Source: Oscillospiraceae bacterium
GTDB lineage: Bacteria > Bacillota > Clostridia > Oscillospirales > Ruminococcaceae
Direction of reading: 5' to 3'
Length of the DNA: 64,000 nt
Assembly (NCBI GenBank): GCA_017396665.1
Contig: JAFQLH010000005.1
Coordinates: forward strand, 18,619 to 82,618
Below, piece after piece: positions 56,750 to 64,000 of the stretch (positions are counted from its first letter, which is position 1; each line of letters opens with the position of its first letter). Under the pieces are notes generated by a model. The model worked only from the letters and a program-made list of their open reading frames with translations. It was not told where the DNA came from and made no database searches. Both the position numbers and the translations under genes were made by a program.

Positions 56750-57225
56750 TCCTCTACAACAAGTATCACATACCCGACTTCGTAATTCTTCACGAGGTCG
56801 GGATTTTTGTCTGCCTCTGAGAAGATTTTGTCTTGAAGCTTTTTAGCAAGAGCCACAACCTCGCTGACAGGCTTCTTTATAACAACGGGGCATACAGGTG
56901 AAAGTGCGATTACACGCTTTCCTTCAAACCGCATTACACGAAGCGGCCATATACTGCAGTCAAACGGCTTTCCTGTTCCCAAGAGACAACCCTTGCTGTG
57001 GTCTAAGACGCTGCAGTAATAGAGGTCCTCGTTTTCTTCCCTGTCCATTTTCATAACAAAGCTATCGCCCTTTGGCACAAACTCCAAGTCCGGCTTATGC
57101 TCCTTTACAATAACGTCGGCGAGCTCCTTTGAAACAACAGGCGCTTCCCATATATCATAGCTGTCAAAGCAGCAGCATATTCTGCATTTTGCACATTCTT
57201 CTCTTGATAAAATTTCTGTCAGCAT
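56746..57225 (-). CDS. YkgJ family cysteine cluster protein
   Basis: A 159-residue cytoplasmic protein with the N-terminal cluster CAKCRICC and further Cys in YYCSVLDHSKGC and PFDCSIWPLRV, the pattern of the YkgJ (CxxCxxCC) family thought to bind a metal, probably zinc or iron-sulfur. The reaction is unknown. It lies 18 bp downstream of spoVAC on the same strand and ends tail to tail with aroK. The start is ATG 57225 after GGGAG. Confidence 0.85.
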   Translation of the reverse strand: MLTEILSREECAKCRICCCFDSYDIWEAPVVSKELADVIVKEHKPDLEFVPKGDSFVMKMDREENEDLYYCSVLDHSKGCLLGTGKPFDCSIWPLRVMRFEGKRVIALSPVCPVVIKKPVSEVVALAKKLQDKIFSEADKNPDLVKNYEVGYVILVVED

Positions 57226-57243
57226 ATTTTTCTCCCAAAACGT

Positions 57244-57681
57244 CTATGATGTCAGCCAGTATATTATTCCGTACAGCACTGACGCTAATGTTCCGTACAA
57301 TATTACGGGCCCTGAGATAATGAATATCTTTGCTCCGAGTCCGAGAATAAAGCCCTCCGCCTTGAATTCTACGGCAGGTGCGACTACTGAGTTTGCAAAG
57401 CCAGTTATCGGCACGAGTGTTCCTGCACCCGCAAATTTTGCAAGCTTACTGTAGAGACCGAGTCCTGTAAGCAGGGCAGATATAAAAATGAGCGTAACAG
57501 AGGTTGCGACGGGATACTGCTCCTTTGTGAGTCCTGCGTTCTCATAGACCGACGACAAGAACTCTCCGAGCATACATATAAGTCCGCCTGCAAAAAACGC
57601 CTTGGGCACTGTGATATATGACTTTGTTCCCTCGCTGGCTTCCTTGTACATTTCACTGTACTGAGATTTACTAAGCTGCAT
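57244..57681 (-). CDS. spoVAC: Stage V sporulation protein AC
   Basis: A 145-residue membrane protein with about four helices and the SpoVAC signatures AFFAGGLICMLGEF, LLTGLGLYSKLAKFAGAGTLVPITGFANSVVAPA (seen in pieces) and EGFILGLGAKIF. In spore formers SpoVAC is part of the channel that moves dipicolinate and acts mechanosensitively in germination. The usual partners spoVAD and spoVAE are absent here, with a mannanase gene upstream and a YkgJ gene downstream. The start is ATG 57681 after AAAGGGG. Confidence 0.9.
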   Translation of the reverse strand: MQLSKSQYSEMYKEASEGTKSYITVPKAFFAGGLICMLGEFLSSVYENAGLTKEQYPVATSVTLIFISALLTGLGLYSKLAKFAGAGTLVPITGFANSVVAPAVEFKAEGFILGLGAKIFIISGPVILYGTLASVLYGIIYWLTS

Positions 57682-57736
57682 AGCTATCCCCTTTCATTTT
57701 ATGCTTCAAGGATATTATGCAGCTTATTTAATACAT

Positions 57737-59503
57737 TTATTCAGCTTTTGGCTTTTCAGCCTCTTCGTCGGCAGGCTTTTGCTCCTGCTCCTTGAGTGCC
57801 TCCTGCTCCTGCTTTTCAAGCTGTTTAGCAAGCTCGTCAAAGTCAGGGAGCTCATCTCTGCAGACAACGATATTATTTGAGTAGAGCTTTATCATTTCTT
57901 CCTTTGTGATATACTCCTCAGAATACTCTCCGTAGCTGTCGATAACGTAAGCTCCGCTCCATATTCCGAACCAGCTCCACATTGTTTTCTCGTTTGCAAA
58001 CATCTGTATATCAGGGGCGTTTCCGCACTCGCTGAGAGCCAGAGGCTTGTTCTCGTTGATTCTTCTGAGCGAGAGGAATGCACCGAGCTGGCTTGAGCCT
58101 GGCTCGTCGTAGATATCGGCAGAAATCATATCGCAATACTTTGCGCCGACATACCAGTCAGCATTCTGACCGTTCCACACCCAGATGAGATTGTTGAGCT
58201 TATGGTAATTTGTCATTCTGTTATAAAGAAGCTTCCACAGCCACTTATAAGCATCGACATCCTTGCCCCACCAGTACCAGCCTCCGCTTGCTTCGTGGAG
58301 CGGTCTCCAGAGCACTGTTACACCCTGCTCCTGAAGCTTTGCAAGCTGGAGCGAGATAGTATCAATATCTCTGACAATTGCAAGGCACTCTCCTGTAATC
58401 TTGCCTTCCTCGTAGAGCTTTTCAAGCTCCTCATATGAAAGTCCCGATATTGCGATATCAGGAATTGCCTTTGTCAAATCGAAATCCGTATCTTCGGCAT
58501 AATAAGCCTCACCGAGTGGGTCTGCCCAGTGCCACATATAGCTGACAAGTCCGCCCTCCTGCGACCACTGTGCGGCAAGCTCGATATCATTTGCAAAGGT
58601 ATCCTCAGAGGTATATGCAATCATATCGCTGAGTCTGATTGCCGGATAATGTCCTGTTACTCTGTAAATCGCATCAGTTTCTGCTGTTGTGCCGATTGTT
58701 GCATACTGACCGCTTAAGATAGTCTTTCCGTATTCACCTGCAAGATACGCATATATAGCTCTTGTCTTATAATCTGCGTTCTTGTTTGAAAGTGTCGGGA
58801 GCGTCTTATATGTAAGGTCAAGGCTTGCGACAGTTTCGCTTGCCATAATTATCATATAGTCAAAGTCGAAATTTCCGTCTACGACGCCGAGTCCTATTGT
58901 GTTTTCTCCCTCGCCGAGCCACACGTTTTCAAAGCCGACTGCCTGGAATTTTCCGCTTCCGTCGGTTGCAATCTCGCCGTACACCTCGCCGTTGATAACG
59001 ACGTTATTTGTAACAGACTTTTTCTTGTCCGAGGCGATTACGAACAGCACGTTGTAATACTGCTCGGTCGGAAGCTCTACCTTAGCCTGCCATGAATCCG
59101 TTTCAGGATTTGCAAAGCCTGTGAGATATGACTTGTCGCTCGCACCGCTTCTCTTCGTTCCCTCAACAAGGCTCTGACCGAACTCTCCGTCCTGTGCCTC
59201 AACCTTATGCTCAAACTCTGTGTAGTCGGGCACCATAGGGATAATTTCCTCGTCAGCGACAGAGGTTATTACGTCATCAGGTTCTGCCGGCGCCTGTGTA
59301 GTAGTTGTCTGCTCAGGCTCGGTTGTGCTCGCTGTAGTAGTTGTCTGTGAAGCCGTAGTTGTAGTGGTGGTTGTGGTTGCTTCGGAGCTGTCTCCGACTG
59401 TACTGTCCGCTACGCTTTCCTGCGAAGAAGAATCAGCACCACAGCCTGCCAACATCGAAACTGACAACACCAGCGCTGTTAAAAATGATAATGCTCTTTT
59501 CAT
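57737..59503 (-). CDS. Lipoprotein endo-beta-mannanase, GH26
   Basis: A 588-residue lipoprotein (lipobox LAGC) with a Thr-rich linker (about 42-72), a CBM35-like beta-sandwich (about 95-230) and a GH26 barrel (about 245-560). The acid/base Glu404 is in WRPLHEASGGWYWWG and the nucleophile Glu492 in ALSECGNAPD. It should cut beta-mannan outside the cell. The last ~30 residues are Glu/Gln/Lys-rich. It follows the GH95 gene by 20 bp and is probably transcribed from the promoter at 61882-61910. No dockerin is seen. Confidence 0.93.
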   Translation of the reverse strand: MKRALSFLTALVLSVSMLAGCGADSSSQESVADSTVGDSSEATTTTTTTTASQTTTTASTTEPEQTTTTQAPAEPDDVITSVADEEIIPMVPDYTEFEHKVEAQDGEFGQSLVEGTKRSGASDKSYLTGFANPETDSWQAKVELPTEQYYNVLFVIASDKKKSVTNNVVINGEVYGEIATDGSGKFQAVGFENVWLGEGENTIGLGVVDGNFDFDYMIIMASETVASLDLTYKTLPTLSNKNADYKTRAIYAYLAGEYGKTILSGQYATIGTTAETDAIYRVTGHYPAIRLSDMIAYTSEDTFANDIELAAQWSQEGGLVSYMWHWADPLGEAYYAEDTDFDLTKAIPDIAISGLSYEELEKLYEEGKITGECLAIVRDIDTISLQLAKLQEQGVTVLWRPLHEASGGWYWWGKDVDAYKWLWKLLYNRMTNYHKLNNLIWVWNGQNADWYVGAKYCDMISADIYDEPGSSQLGAFLSLRRINENKPLALSECGNAPDIQMFANEKTMWSWFGIWSGAYVIDSYGEYSEEYITKEEMIKLYSNNIVVCRDELPDFDELAKQLEKQEQEALKEQEQKPADEEAEKPKAE

Positions 59504-59523
59504 AAAAGCTGTCCTTTCGGATT

Positions 59524-61809
59524 TTATATGATTATATCGTAGGCTTCCCCATTTCTTGCTTCAAAGCAAGTTGCACCGTCACACACGGTTGTATTTACAG
59601 GCTCACCGTTATGCATAACCTTAAAGCTGTCCCCGACAACACGACACTGTCCGTCCTTTGTCGCTTTTATAACAGCATTTTTAACTTTTCCGTTTTCCCA
59701 CTTGCAAGATACATCAAATCCGCCTCTTGCTCTTAAATGCTCAAACGAGCCGCTTTCCCACTGCTTCGGAAGTGCACACAGAAGATTTATTTCACCGCCG
59801 TGGCTCTGGAGAAGTGCTTCTGTTATACCTGCTGTTCCGCCGAAGTTTCCGTCAATCTGGAACGGCGGGTGGTTATCAAACATATTCTTGTTTGTTGAGT
59901 GGGAAAGAAGTGCTCTGATATTGTCATACACCATCTGACCGTCGCAGAGTCTTGCCCACATATTTATAATCCACGCTCTGCTCCAGCCTGTATGACCGCC
60001 GCCGTAGCTGAGTCTGCGCTCTATTGTCGCTCTTGCCGCATCGCTCAGCAAAGGTGTTTTTCTCATAGAAATCCTGTCTGACGGATAGAGTGCAAAAAGC
60101 TGCGAGATATGTCTGTGACCGGGCTCTGCCTCGTCGTAGTCCTCAGCCCACTCCATTATCTGCCCGTACTTTCCTATTTCAAGCTGTGGCAATCTGCTTC
60201 TCAAGTCTGAAAGCTTTTTTGCATACTCAGCGTCAATGCCGAGTATTTCGCTTGAATTAATGACTGCAGAAAACAGGTCGTAGATAATGCTTGTGTCCAT
60301 TGTCGGACCGATACACACGCTGCCTTTTGTATTGCTCTTTGTGATATAGGTGTTCTCAGGTGACACAGACGGACAGGTAACAAGTCTGCCCTTCTTGTCT
60401 TCTATAAGGAAGTCTACGAAGAATTCGCTTGCTTCCTTCATTGTCTCATACTTTTCTTTAAGGAAATCCTTATCGAGAGTAAAGCAATAATGCTCCCAGA
60501 TGTGAAGGCAAAGCCACGCTGCGCCCATAGGCCACTGCGTTCCCGGAGTCCACAAATCCTGCGGTGCTGTATCTCCCCAGAGGTCTGTATTATGGTGACA
60601 AACAAAGCCGCCGCAATCGTACATTTCCTTAGCGGTAACTCTGCCGTGCGGACGCATTTTTTCGATAAGGTCAAAAAGCGGCATATGCAAATCACCGAGA
60701 TTACAGTTCTCTGCGCACCAGTAATTCATCTGCGTATTTATATTTATAGTAAACTTACAGCCCCACGCAGGCCACATATCATTGTTCCAGATTCCCTGGA
60801 GATTTGTAGGAAGTGTACCCTGTCGGCTTGCACTTATCATAAGATATCTGCCGAAGTTGAAATAAAGCTCTGTAAGCTTATTATCGTCTGCATTTCCTAT
60901 TGCCGATAGTCTTTCATCGGTAGGAAGCTGTGCGTTTTCTTTGCCGTTATTGCAAAGCGACAGCCTTGCTCTGTCATAGTAGCTCTTGTAGTCCTCGATA
61001 TGTCTTTGGAGAAGTGTTTCAAAACAAGTGCCGTCGATTTTGTCACAATCCTCTACACTCTGCTTTTTATAGCTGTCAGGCAGGTAGTAGCTTGTGCGAC
61101 AGGACAGGGCGATAGTAACCTCGCTTGCGTCCTTTACCCTTAAAAGCGAGCCTGACATATATGACACGCCGTCGGTATACACTCTTACTGTACAGAAAAA
61201 GTCTATTCCGTTGTCATGGCCACCCATACCGCCGTAGTAGTGGATTTCGTTGTCGGACACGGGACTGTTTGAATCAAAATAGTCATCTCTGCCGTTGATA
61301 CCCACATTTATGCTAAGGCTTTTCTCCTTATCCGTTCTGATGCCCACAAGCAACAGCTCGTCGGGATTTGACGCTATAACTTTTCTTTCAATTCTTGCAC
61401 CGTCAAGTGTAAAGCTTGTTGTGGCAACTGCTCTTGACAGGTCAAGGCTTCTTTCATAATCAGAAACCTTTTCTACATCCCCGTCGATGCCTATAAACAA
61501 CGAGCCCAGAGTCTGATAATGCCTTTGATTTATCGGTGTTCCACAGAAGCACTCGTTGACGATTGCCTCCGCCTCGCTTATTCTTTCTTCAAACAAAAGC
61601 TCTCTTACTTTTGCAAGATTCTTGAGGGCGGACTTGTTATTACGTTCTCTTTTTCCGCCCGACCAGACAGAATCCTCATTGAGCCCGATTTCCTCATAGA
61701 GAGGTCTTCCGAAGACCATACCGCCTATTCTGCCGTTGCCGACAGGAAGCGCCTCGTTCCAGTCGCCTGCCTGAGATTTATACCATAAAAGCTCACTTAA
61801 TCTGTCCAT
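59524..61809 (-). CDS. Alpha-L-fucosidase/galactosidase, GH95
   Basis: A 761-residue enzyme without signal peptide. It has the N-terminal GH95 domain (EALPVGNGRIGGMVFG, NEDSVWSG), the catalytic barrel signatures QMNYWCAENCNL and MEWAEDYDEAEPGHRHISQLFALYP, and DGNFGGTAGITEALLQS. GH95 removes alpha-1,2-fucose (or alpha-L-galactose) from xyloglucan and mucin-type oligosaccharides, here inside the cell. The start is unclear: ATG 61809 fits homology, but the AAAGGAG site lies about 21 nt upstream, too far. TTG 61815 is the other option. It is first in the GH95-GH26 operon. Confidence 0.92.
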   Translation of the reverse strand: MDRLSELLWYKSQAGDWNEALPVGNGRIGGMVFGRPLYEEIGLNEDSVWSGGKRERNNKSALKNLAKVRELLFEERISEAEAIVNECFCGTPINQRHYQTLGSLFIGIDGDVEKVSDYERSLDLSRAVATTSFTLDGARIERKVIASNPDELLLVGIRTDKEKSLSINVGINGRDDYFDSNSPVSDNEIHYYGGMGGHDNGIDFFCTVRVYTDGVSYMSGSLLRVKDASEVTIALSCRTSYYLPDSYKKQSVEDCDKIDGTCFETLLQRHIEDYKSYYDRARLSLCNNGKENAQLPTDERLSAIGNADDNKLTELYFNFGRYLMISASRQGTLPTNLQGIWNNDMWPAWGCKFTININTQMNYWCAENCNLGDLHMPLFDLIEKMRPHGRVTAKEMYDCGGFVCHHNTDLWGDTAPQDLWTPGTQWPMGAAWLCLHIWEHYCFTLDKDFLKEKYETMKEASEFFVDFLIEDKKGRLVTCPSVSPENTYITKSNTKGSVCIGPTMDTSIIYDLFSAVINSSEILGIDAEYAKKLSDLRSRLPQLEIGKYGQIMEWAEDYDEAEPGHRHISQLFALYPSDRISMRKTPLLSDAARATIERRLSYGGGHTGWSRAWIINMWARLCDGQMVYDNIRALLSHSTNKNMFDNHPPFQIDGNFGGTAGITEALLQSHGGEINLLCALPKQWESGSFEHLRARGGFDVSCKWENGKVKNAVIKATKDGQCRVVGDSFKVMHNGEPVNTTVCDGATCFEARNGEAYDIII

Positions 61810-61881
61810 AGCCAAAAGCGGTTGCCCGCACTCCTTTAAAGTTTCGTATGTTTTACGCCTCGAAACATATTATACACAGTT

Positions 61882-61910
61882 ATTATACCACATTCTATAA
61901 ACATTTTCAA
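61882..61910 (-). promoter_or_regulatory. Sigma-A promoter of the GH95-GH26 operon
   Basis: On the minus strand TTGAAA (61910-61905), a 17-bp spacer ending TGTGG and TATAAT (61887-61882). GTTTCG and CGAAAC in the leader, 14 nt apart, could form a small operator or hairpin. Confidence 0.88.
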
Positions 61911-61930
61911 GTACCCCGCCGCAGCTGACG

Positions 61931-61960
61931 TTGACAAGCCTTCTGCACAAATGCTATAAT
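61931..61960 (+). promoter_or_regulatory. Sigma-A promoter of the 61985 gene
   Basis: TTGACA (61931-61936), an 18-bp spacer and TATAAT (61955-61960), 24 bp before the ATG. It lies back to back with the GH95 promoter. Confidence 0.82.
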
Positions 61961-61984
61961 AACTATCACAAAGGAGTGATAAGA

Positions 61985-62437
61985 ATGAAGGTACGTCCAA
62001 GAAAAACAGTTCCACCCTCTCTGCCTGCAAACGATGAAATCATAGCGTTTTCTGAAATGCTCATCGACAAGGATTCTATAGCAGAATGCCGTAGTGCTGT
62101 TACTGCCTGCGCCGCTCTCACGCTTGCGATTGCACCCGATAATGAACGCAACGCAGAATCATTCCTTTTCTATCTTGAAAATCTTATCTCTCCAACGGGA
62201 ATCACCCACACCGTCTTTGAGGCTGTCGGGCTGTGGCTTGGCGGTCTGCCACTTGATTCAGGCTCAGATACTGTAAAGGAGCAGGTCTACAAAAACTTCA
62301 GAGGTGCGTATCTTTTCTCGTGGCAGAAAAGGCTTATAGAGCTTGCCATAGACAGCTACAACGAGCTTTGTTGCTGTGAGCATCCGTCAGAGCTTTGCGA
62401 GATTGCCTACCGCAAGGCAGTTTGTTACTTTTCATAA
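61985..62437 (+). CDS. Small protein of unknown function
   Basis: A 150-residue, mostly helical soluble protein with an N-terminal basic stretch (VRPRKTVPPS), several Cys residues (including LCCCEHPSELCE near the C-terminus) and no signal peptide or known motif. AAAGGAG 8 nt before ATG 61985 and a clear promoter support expression. It is divergent from the GH95-GH26 operon and convergent with the GH94 gene. No function is proposed. Confidence 0.7.
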   Translation: MKVRPRKTVPPSLPANDEIIAFSEMLIDKDSIAECRSAVTACAALTLAIAPDNERNAESFLFYLENLISPTGITHTVFEAVGLWLGGLPLDSGSDTVKEQVYKNFRGAYLFSWQKRLIELAIDSYNELCCCEHPSELCEIAYRKAVCYFS

Positions 62438-62443
62438 TACAAA

Positions 62444-62467
62444 AAGCCCTCTGTTTTCAGAGGGCTT
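62444..62467 (+). terminator. Terminator of the 61985 gene
   Basis: A perfect 10-bp stem (AAGCCCTCTG / CAGAGGGCTT) with a TTTT loop, then ATCTTATTTTTAT. It is nearly identical to the terminator at 62644-62669. Confidence 0.9.
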
Positions 62468-62642
62468 ATCTTATTTTTATAACTCTTTCCGACCTGTGCC
62501 GACAGACTATCTTTCGTTTCGCAGAAAGTAGAGGGAGGCACAAACGCCAGCGGCGTAGCCTGCCTCATGCTTTGTCGGCTATCGTACTTTACTTTGGCAG
62601 GCTTCGAATTTTCCTACGGAAAATTCCCGACTTTGTATATAA
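62468..62642. repeat. Structured intergenic repeat element
   Basis: About 175 bp of nested inverted repeats: GCCGACA (near 62500) with TTGTCGGC (near 62573), CTTTC/GAAAG, GAGGCA/TGCCTC, and a perfect hairpin GAATTTTCC-tac-GGAAAATTC further on. It has no supportable gene and is flanked by two almost identical terminators in direct orientation. It looks like a dispersed, structured repeat. Confidence 0.6.
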
Positions 62643-62643
62643 T

Positions 62644-62669
62644 AAAGCCCTCCGTTTTCAGAGGGCTTT
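62644..62669. terminator. Terminator of the GH94 gene
   Basis: AAAGCCCTCCG and CAGAGGGCTTT pair with one mismatch around TTTT, with TTTATT on both outer sides. It serves the minus-strand GH94 gene and can also act on the plus strand. Confidence 0.85.
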
Positions 62670-62677
62670 TATTAAAC

Positions 62678-64000
62678 TTATCCGAGGATAATCTTAACGT
62701 CAGTGTTTTCTGTAAGCTTGCACTCGCAGAGGAAGTTGCCTTCGATAGTTTCGCCGTTTACTACCATAGACTTAACTCCGCTTTCAACGTGGTTAGGGTT
62801 CTGAATATCAATGTGGATATTCTTACCTCTGAACTTCTTGTCAATTGTGAAGCCGTCCCACTCAGAAGGAATAGATGGGCTGATAACAAGACCGTCAGCG
62901 TTTGGTCTCATACCGCAGATACCTTCTACACAGCCTACCATTACAGTAGAGCCTGTACCTGTAAGCCAGTGAACGTGTGAACGTCCGGCGAATGGCGAAC
63001 GTGTTGACTCAGTGAACTGACCGTGAACGTATGGCTCAAGTACTCTGATTTCAGCCTTATCGTTCATTGCAGCAGGTGAGCTTTCCATGAAGTACTCGAA
63101 TGCACGGTTACCGTGGCCGAGGAGTGATTCAGCAAGGATTGCCCAGCCCTGTGTCTGAGAGAAGATACCGCCGTTTTCCTTTGTATCAGGATTGAAGATG
63201 TGCATAAGAGCGCCATCGAAGTAGTGGTCTACGTATGGTGGGTCCATAACCTTTACGCCGTAAGGAGTGTTGAGGAGCTCGTGAACCTTTTCCATTGCAG
63301 AGAGTGACTGTTCCTTTGTAGCAAAGCCTGAGATAACAGACCATGACTGTGGGTTGAGCCACATGCTTGCTTCTGGGTCATTCTTAGCACCAACAACTGT
63401 ACCGTCTTCACGGATACCTCTGATGAATCTGTCTTCATCCCAGCAAGCTGCGAGGCTTTCGCCAAGCTCTGCCTGAACCTTTTCGATGTATGCAACATAC
63501 TCTGTGTCATTTCTTTCCTCAGCGTATGCCTTGATAACGCTCATAGCGTAGTAGAGCTGGAATGCTACGAATGTAGATTCACCCTTCTTGCCCATTCTGA
63601 GACAGTCGTTCCAGTCAGCGTGGAGACCTGCAGGCATCTTGTGTGCGCCGAGTCTCTCCATAGAGAAGCGGATAGCGTTCTTGAGGTGGTCGTAAACTGT
63701 ATCCTCGCCGCCGTTTGCATATACGATAACTTCATCGAGGAATGCCTTGTTTCCGCTTTCACCGATGTACTTGTAAACTGTCGGGAACAGCCAGAGAGCG
63801 TCGTCAGCTCTGTATGATGGGTGGCCTGTTTCCTTAGCGTAAACAGAGTTCTCATCATTTTCATCAGGGAATGTTTCGTGACCTGCGTTGTGGTTGAACT
63901 TAACGAGTGGGAGACCGCCGCCGTTATCAACCTGAGCAGAAATCATAAATCTAATCTTGTCAGCAGCAAGCTCAGGGTCAATGTGGATGATACCCTGGAT
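62678..64000 (-). CDS. GH94 cellobiose phosphorylase-type enzyme (partial, N-terminus beyond window)
   Basis: The C-terminal 440 residues of a GH94 phosphorylase, open to the right edge. Seen are KFNHNAGHETFPDE, SYRADDALWLFPTVYKYI, the catalytic Asp region HADWNDCLRMGKKGES, MWLNPQSWSVISG, SQTQGWAILAES and the C-terminal WLTGTGSTVMVG. It converts cellobiose or a related disaccharide plus phosphate to glucose 1-phosphate and glucose in the cytoplasm. The HADWND...GKKGES segment fits the cellobiose phosphorylase branch. The start and N-terminal domain are outside the window. Confidence 0.93.
   Translation of the reverse strand: MQGIIHIDPELAADKIRFMISAQVDNGGGLPLVKFNHNAGHETFPDENDENSVYAKETGHPSYRADDALWLFPTVYKYIGESGNKAFLDEVIVYANGGEDTVYDHLKNAIRFSMERLGAHKMPAGLHADWNDCLRMGKKGESTFVAFQLYYAMSVIKAYAEERNDTEYVAYIEKVQAELGESLAACWDEDRFIRGIREDGTVVGAKNDPEASMWLNPQSWSVISGFATKEQSLSAMEKVHELLNTPYGVKVMDPPYVDHYFDGALMHIFNPDTKENGGIFSQTQGWAILAESLLGHGNRAFEYFMESSPAAMNDKAEIRVLEPYVHGQFTESTRSPFAGRSHVHWLTGTGSTVMVGCVEGICGMRPNADGLVISPSIPSEWDGFTIDKKFRGKNIHIDIQNPNHVESGVKSMVVNGETIEGNFLCECKLTENTDVKIILG

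Noticed and set aside
1-64000. tRNA, rRNA, CRISPR arrays, insertion sequences or prophage
   Set aside because: No cloverleaf, regular spacer array, transposase or phage gene could be supported on either strand.

Overview
The window looks like a chromosomal segment of a Gram-positive, plant-fibre-degrading gut or rumen Clostridium-class bacterium, most likely Ruminococcus or a close relative (Oscillospiraceae). This is inferred from lipoprotein glycosidases with Thr-rich linkers, the family types present (GH36, GH74, GH26, GH95, GH94, CE2, CotH), the yabP-yabQ-divIC-yabR block, cdaA-cdaR, a spoVAC gene, and many near-consensus sigma-A promoters (TTGAAA/TTGACA, 17-bp spacer, TATAAT, often preceded by TGTGG). 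I saw no rRNA, tRNA, phage, transposase or CRISPR sequence. The genus is an inference.

Layout. 1-6.8 kb (minus): end of a HAD phosphatase, YitT-type and DUF1846 proteins, an AraC regulator, a lipoprotein, DUF4321, then the yabR/divIC/yabQ/yabP cluster. 6.9-12.6 kb (plus): alpha-galactosidase (GH36) and lipoprotein xyloglucanase (GH74) in one operon, then an acyltransferase with an apparently non-ATG start. 12.7-17.4 kb (minus): a calcium P-type ATPase with an attenuator-like leader, then a membrane EAL protein. 17.4-19.1 kb (plus): an NlpC/P60 wall hydrolase. 19.2-26.1 kb (minus): a three-gene HprK-like/PqqD/S26-peptidase cassette, an FAD protein, cdaR-cdaA (c-di-AMP synthesis), and a cysteine-desulfurase-like/DUF3343 pair. 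26.3-31.1 kb (plus): a second calcium ATPase and an EF-G-like GTPase. 31.2-33.1 kb (minus): an NAD synthetase whose glutaminase domain has lost all three catalytic residues. 33.3-34.4 kb (plus): two unknown proteins.

34.5-41.4 kb (minus): two ABC exporter operons around a 514-bp non-coding stretch with an orphan promoter/operator and a palindromic repeat. 41.6-45.6 kb (minus): surface lipoproteins (CotH kinase-like, polysaccharide deacetylase, CE2-type esterase) divergent from a LysR-SGNH pair (45.7-47.8 kb). 47.8-52.7 kb (plus): dusB-nudix-rsmI-rimI-tsaD-hydE. 52.7-57.7 kb: HtrA protease, a small radical SAM protein, acyl carrier protein, aroE-aroK, a Cys-cluster protein, spoVAC. 57.7-64 kb: GH26 mannanase and GH95 fucosidase operon, a small unknown protein, a structured repeat between two near-identical terminators, and the 3' part of a GH94 phosphorylase.

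How it fits together: GH26 and GH36 suit galactomannan; GH74 and GH95 suit xyloglucan; CE2 and the deacetylase would remove acetyl groups; GH94 would phosphorolyse imported cello-oligosaccharides. The points most worth a second look are the degenerate nitrilase domain of the NAD synthetase, the HprK-like/PqqD/S26 cassette with no visible precursor or maturase, the Ca-ATPase leader attenuator, the likely ACG start of the acyltransferase, and the two intergenic repeats.
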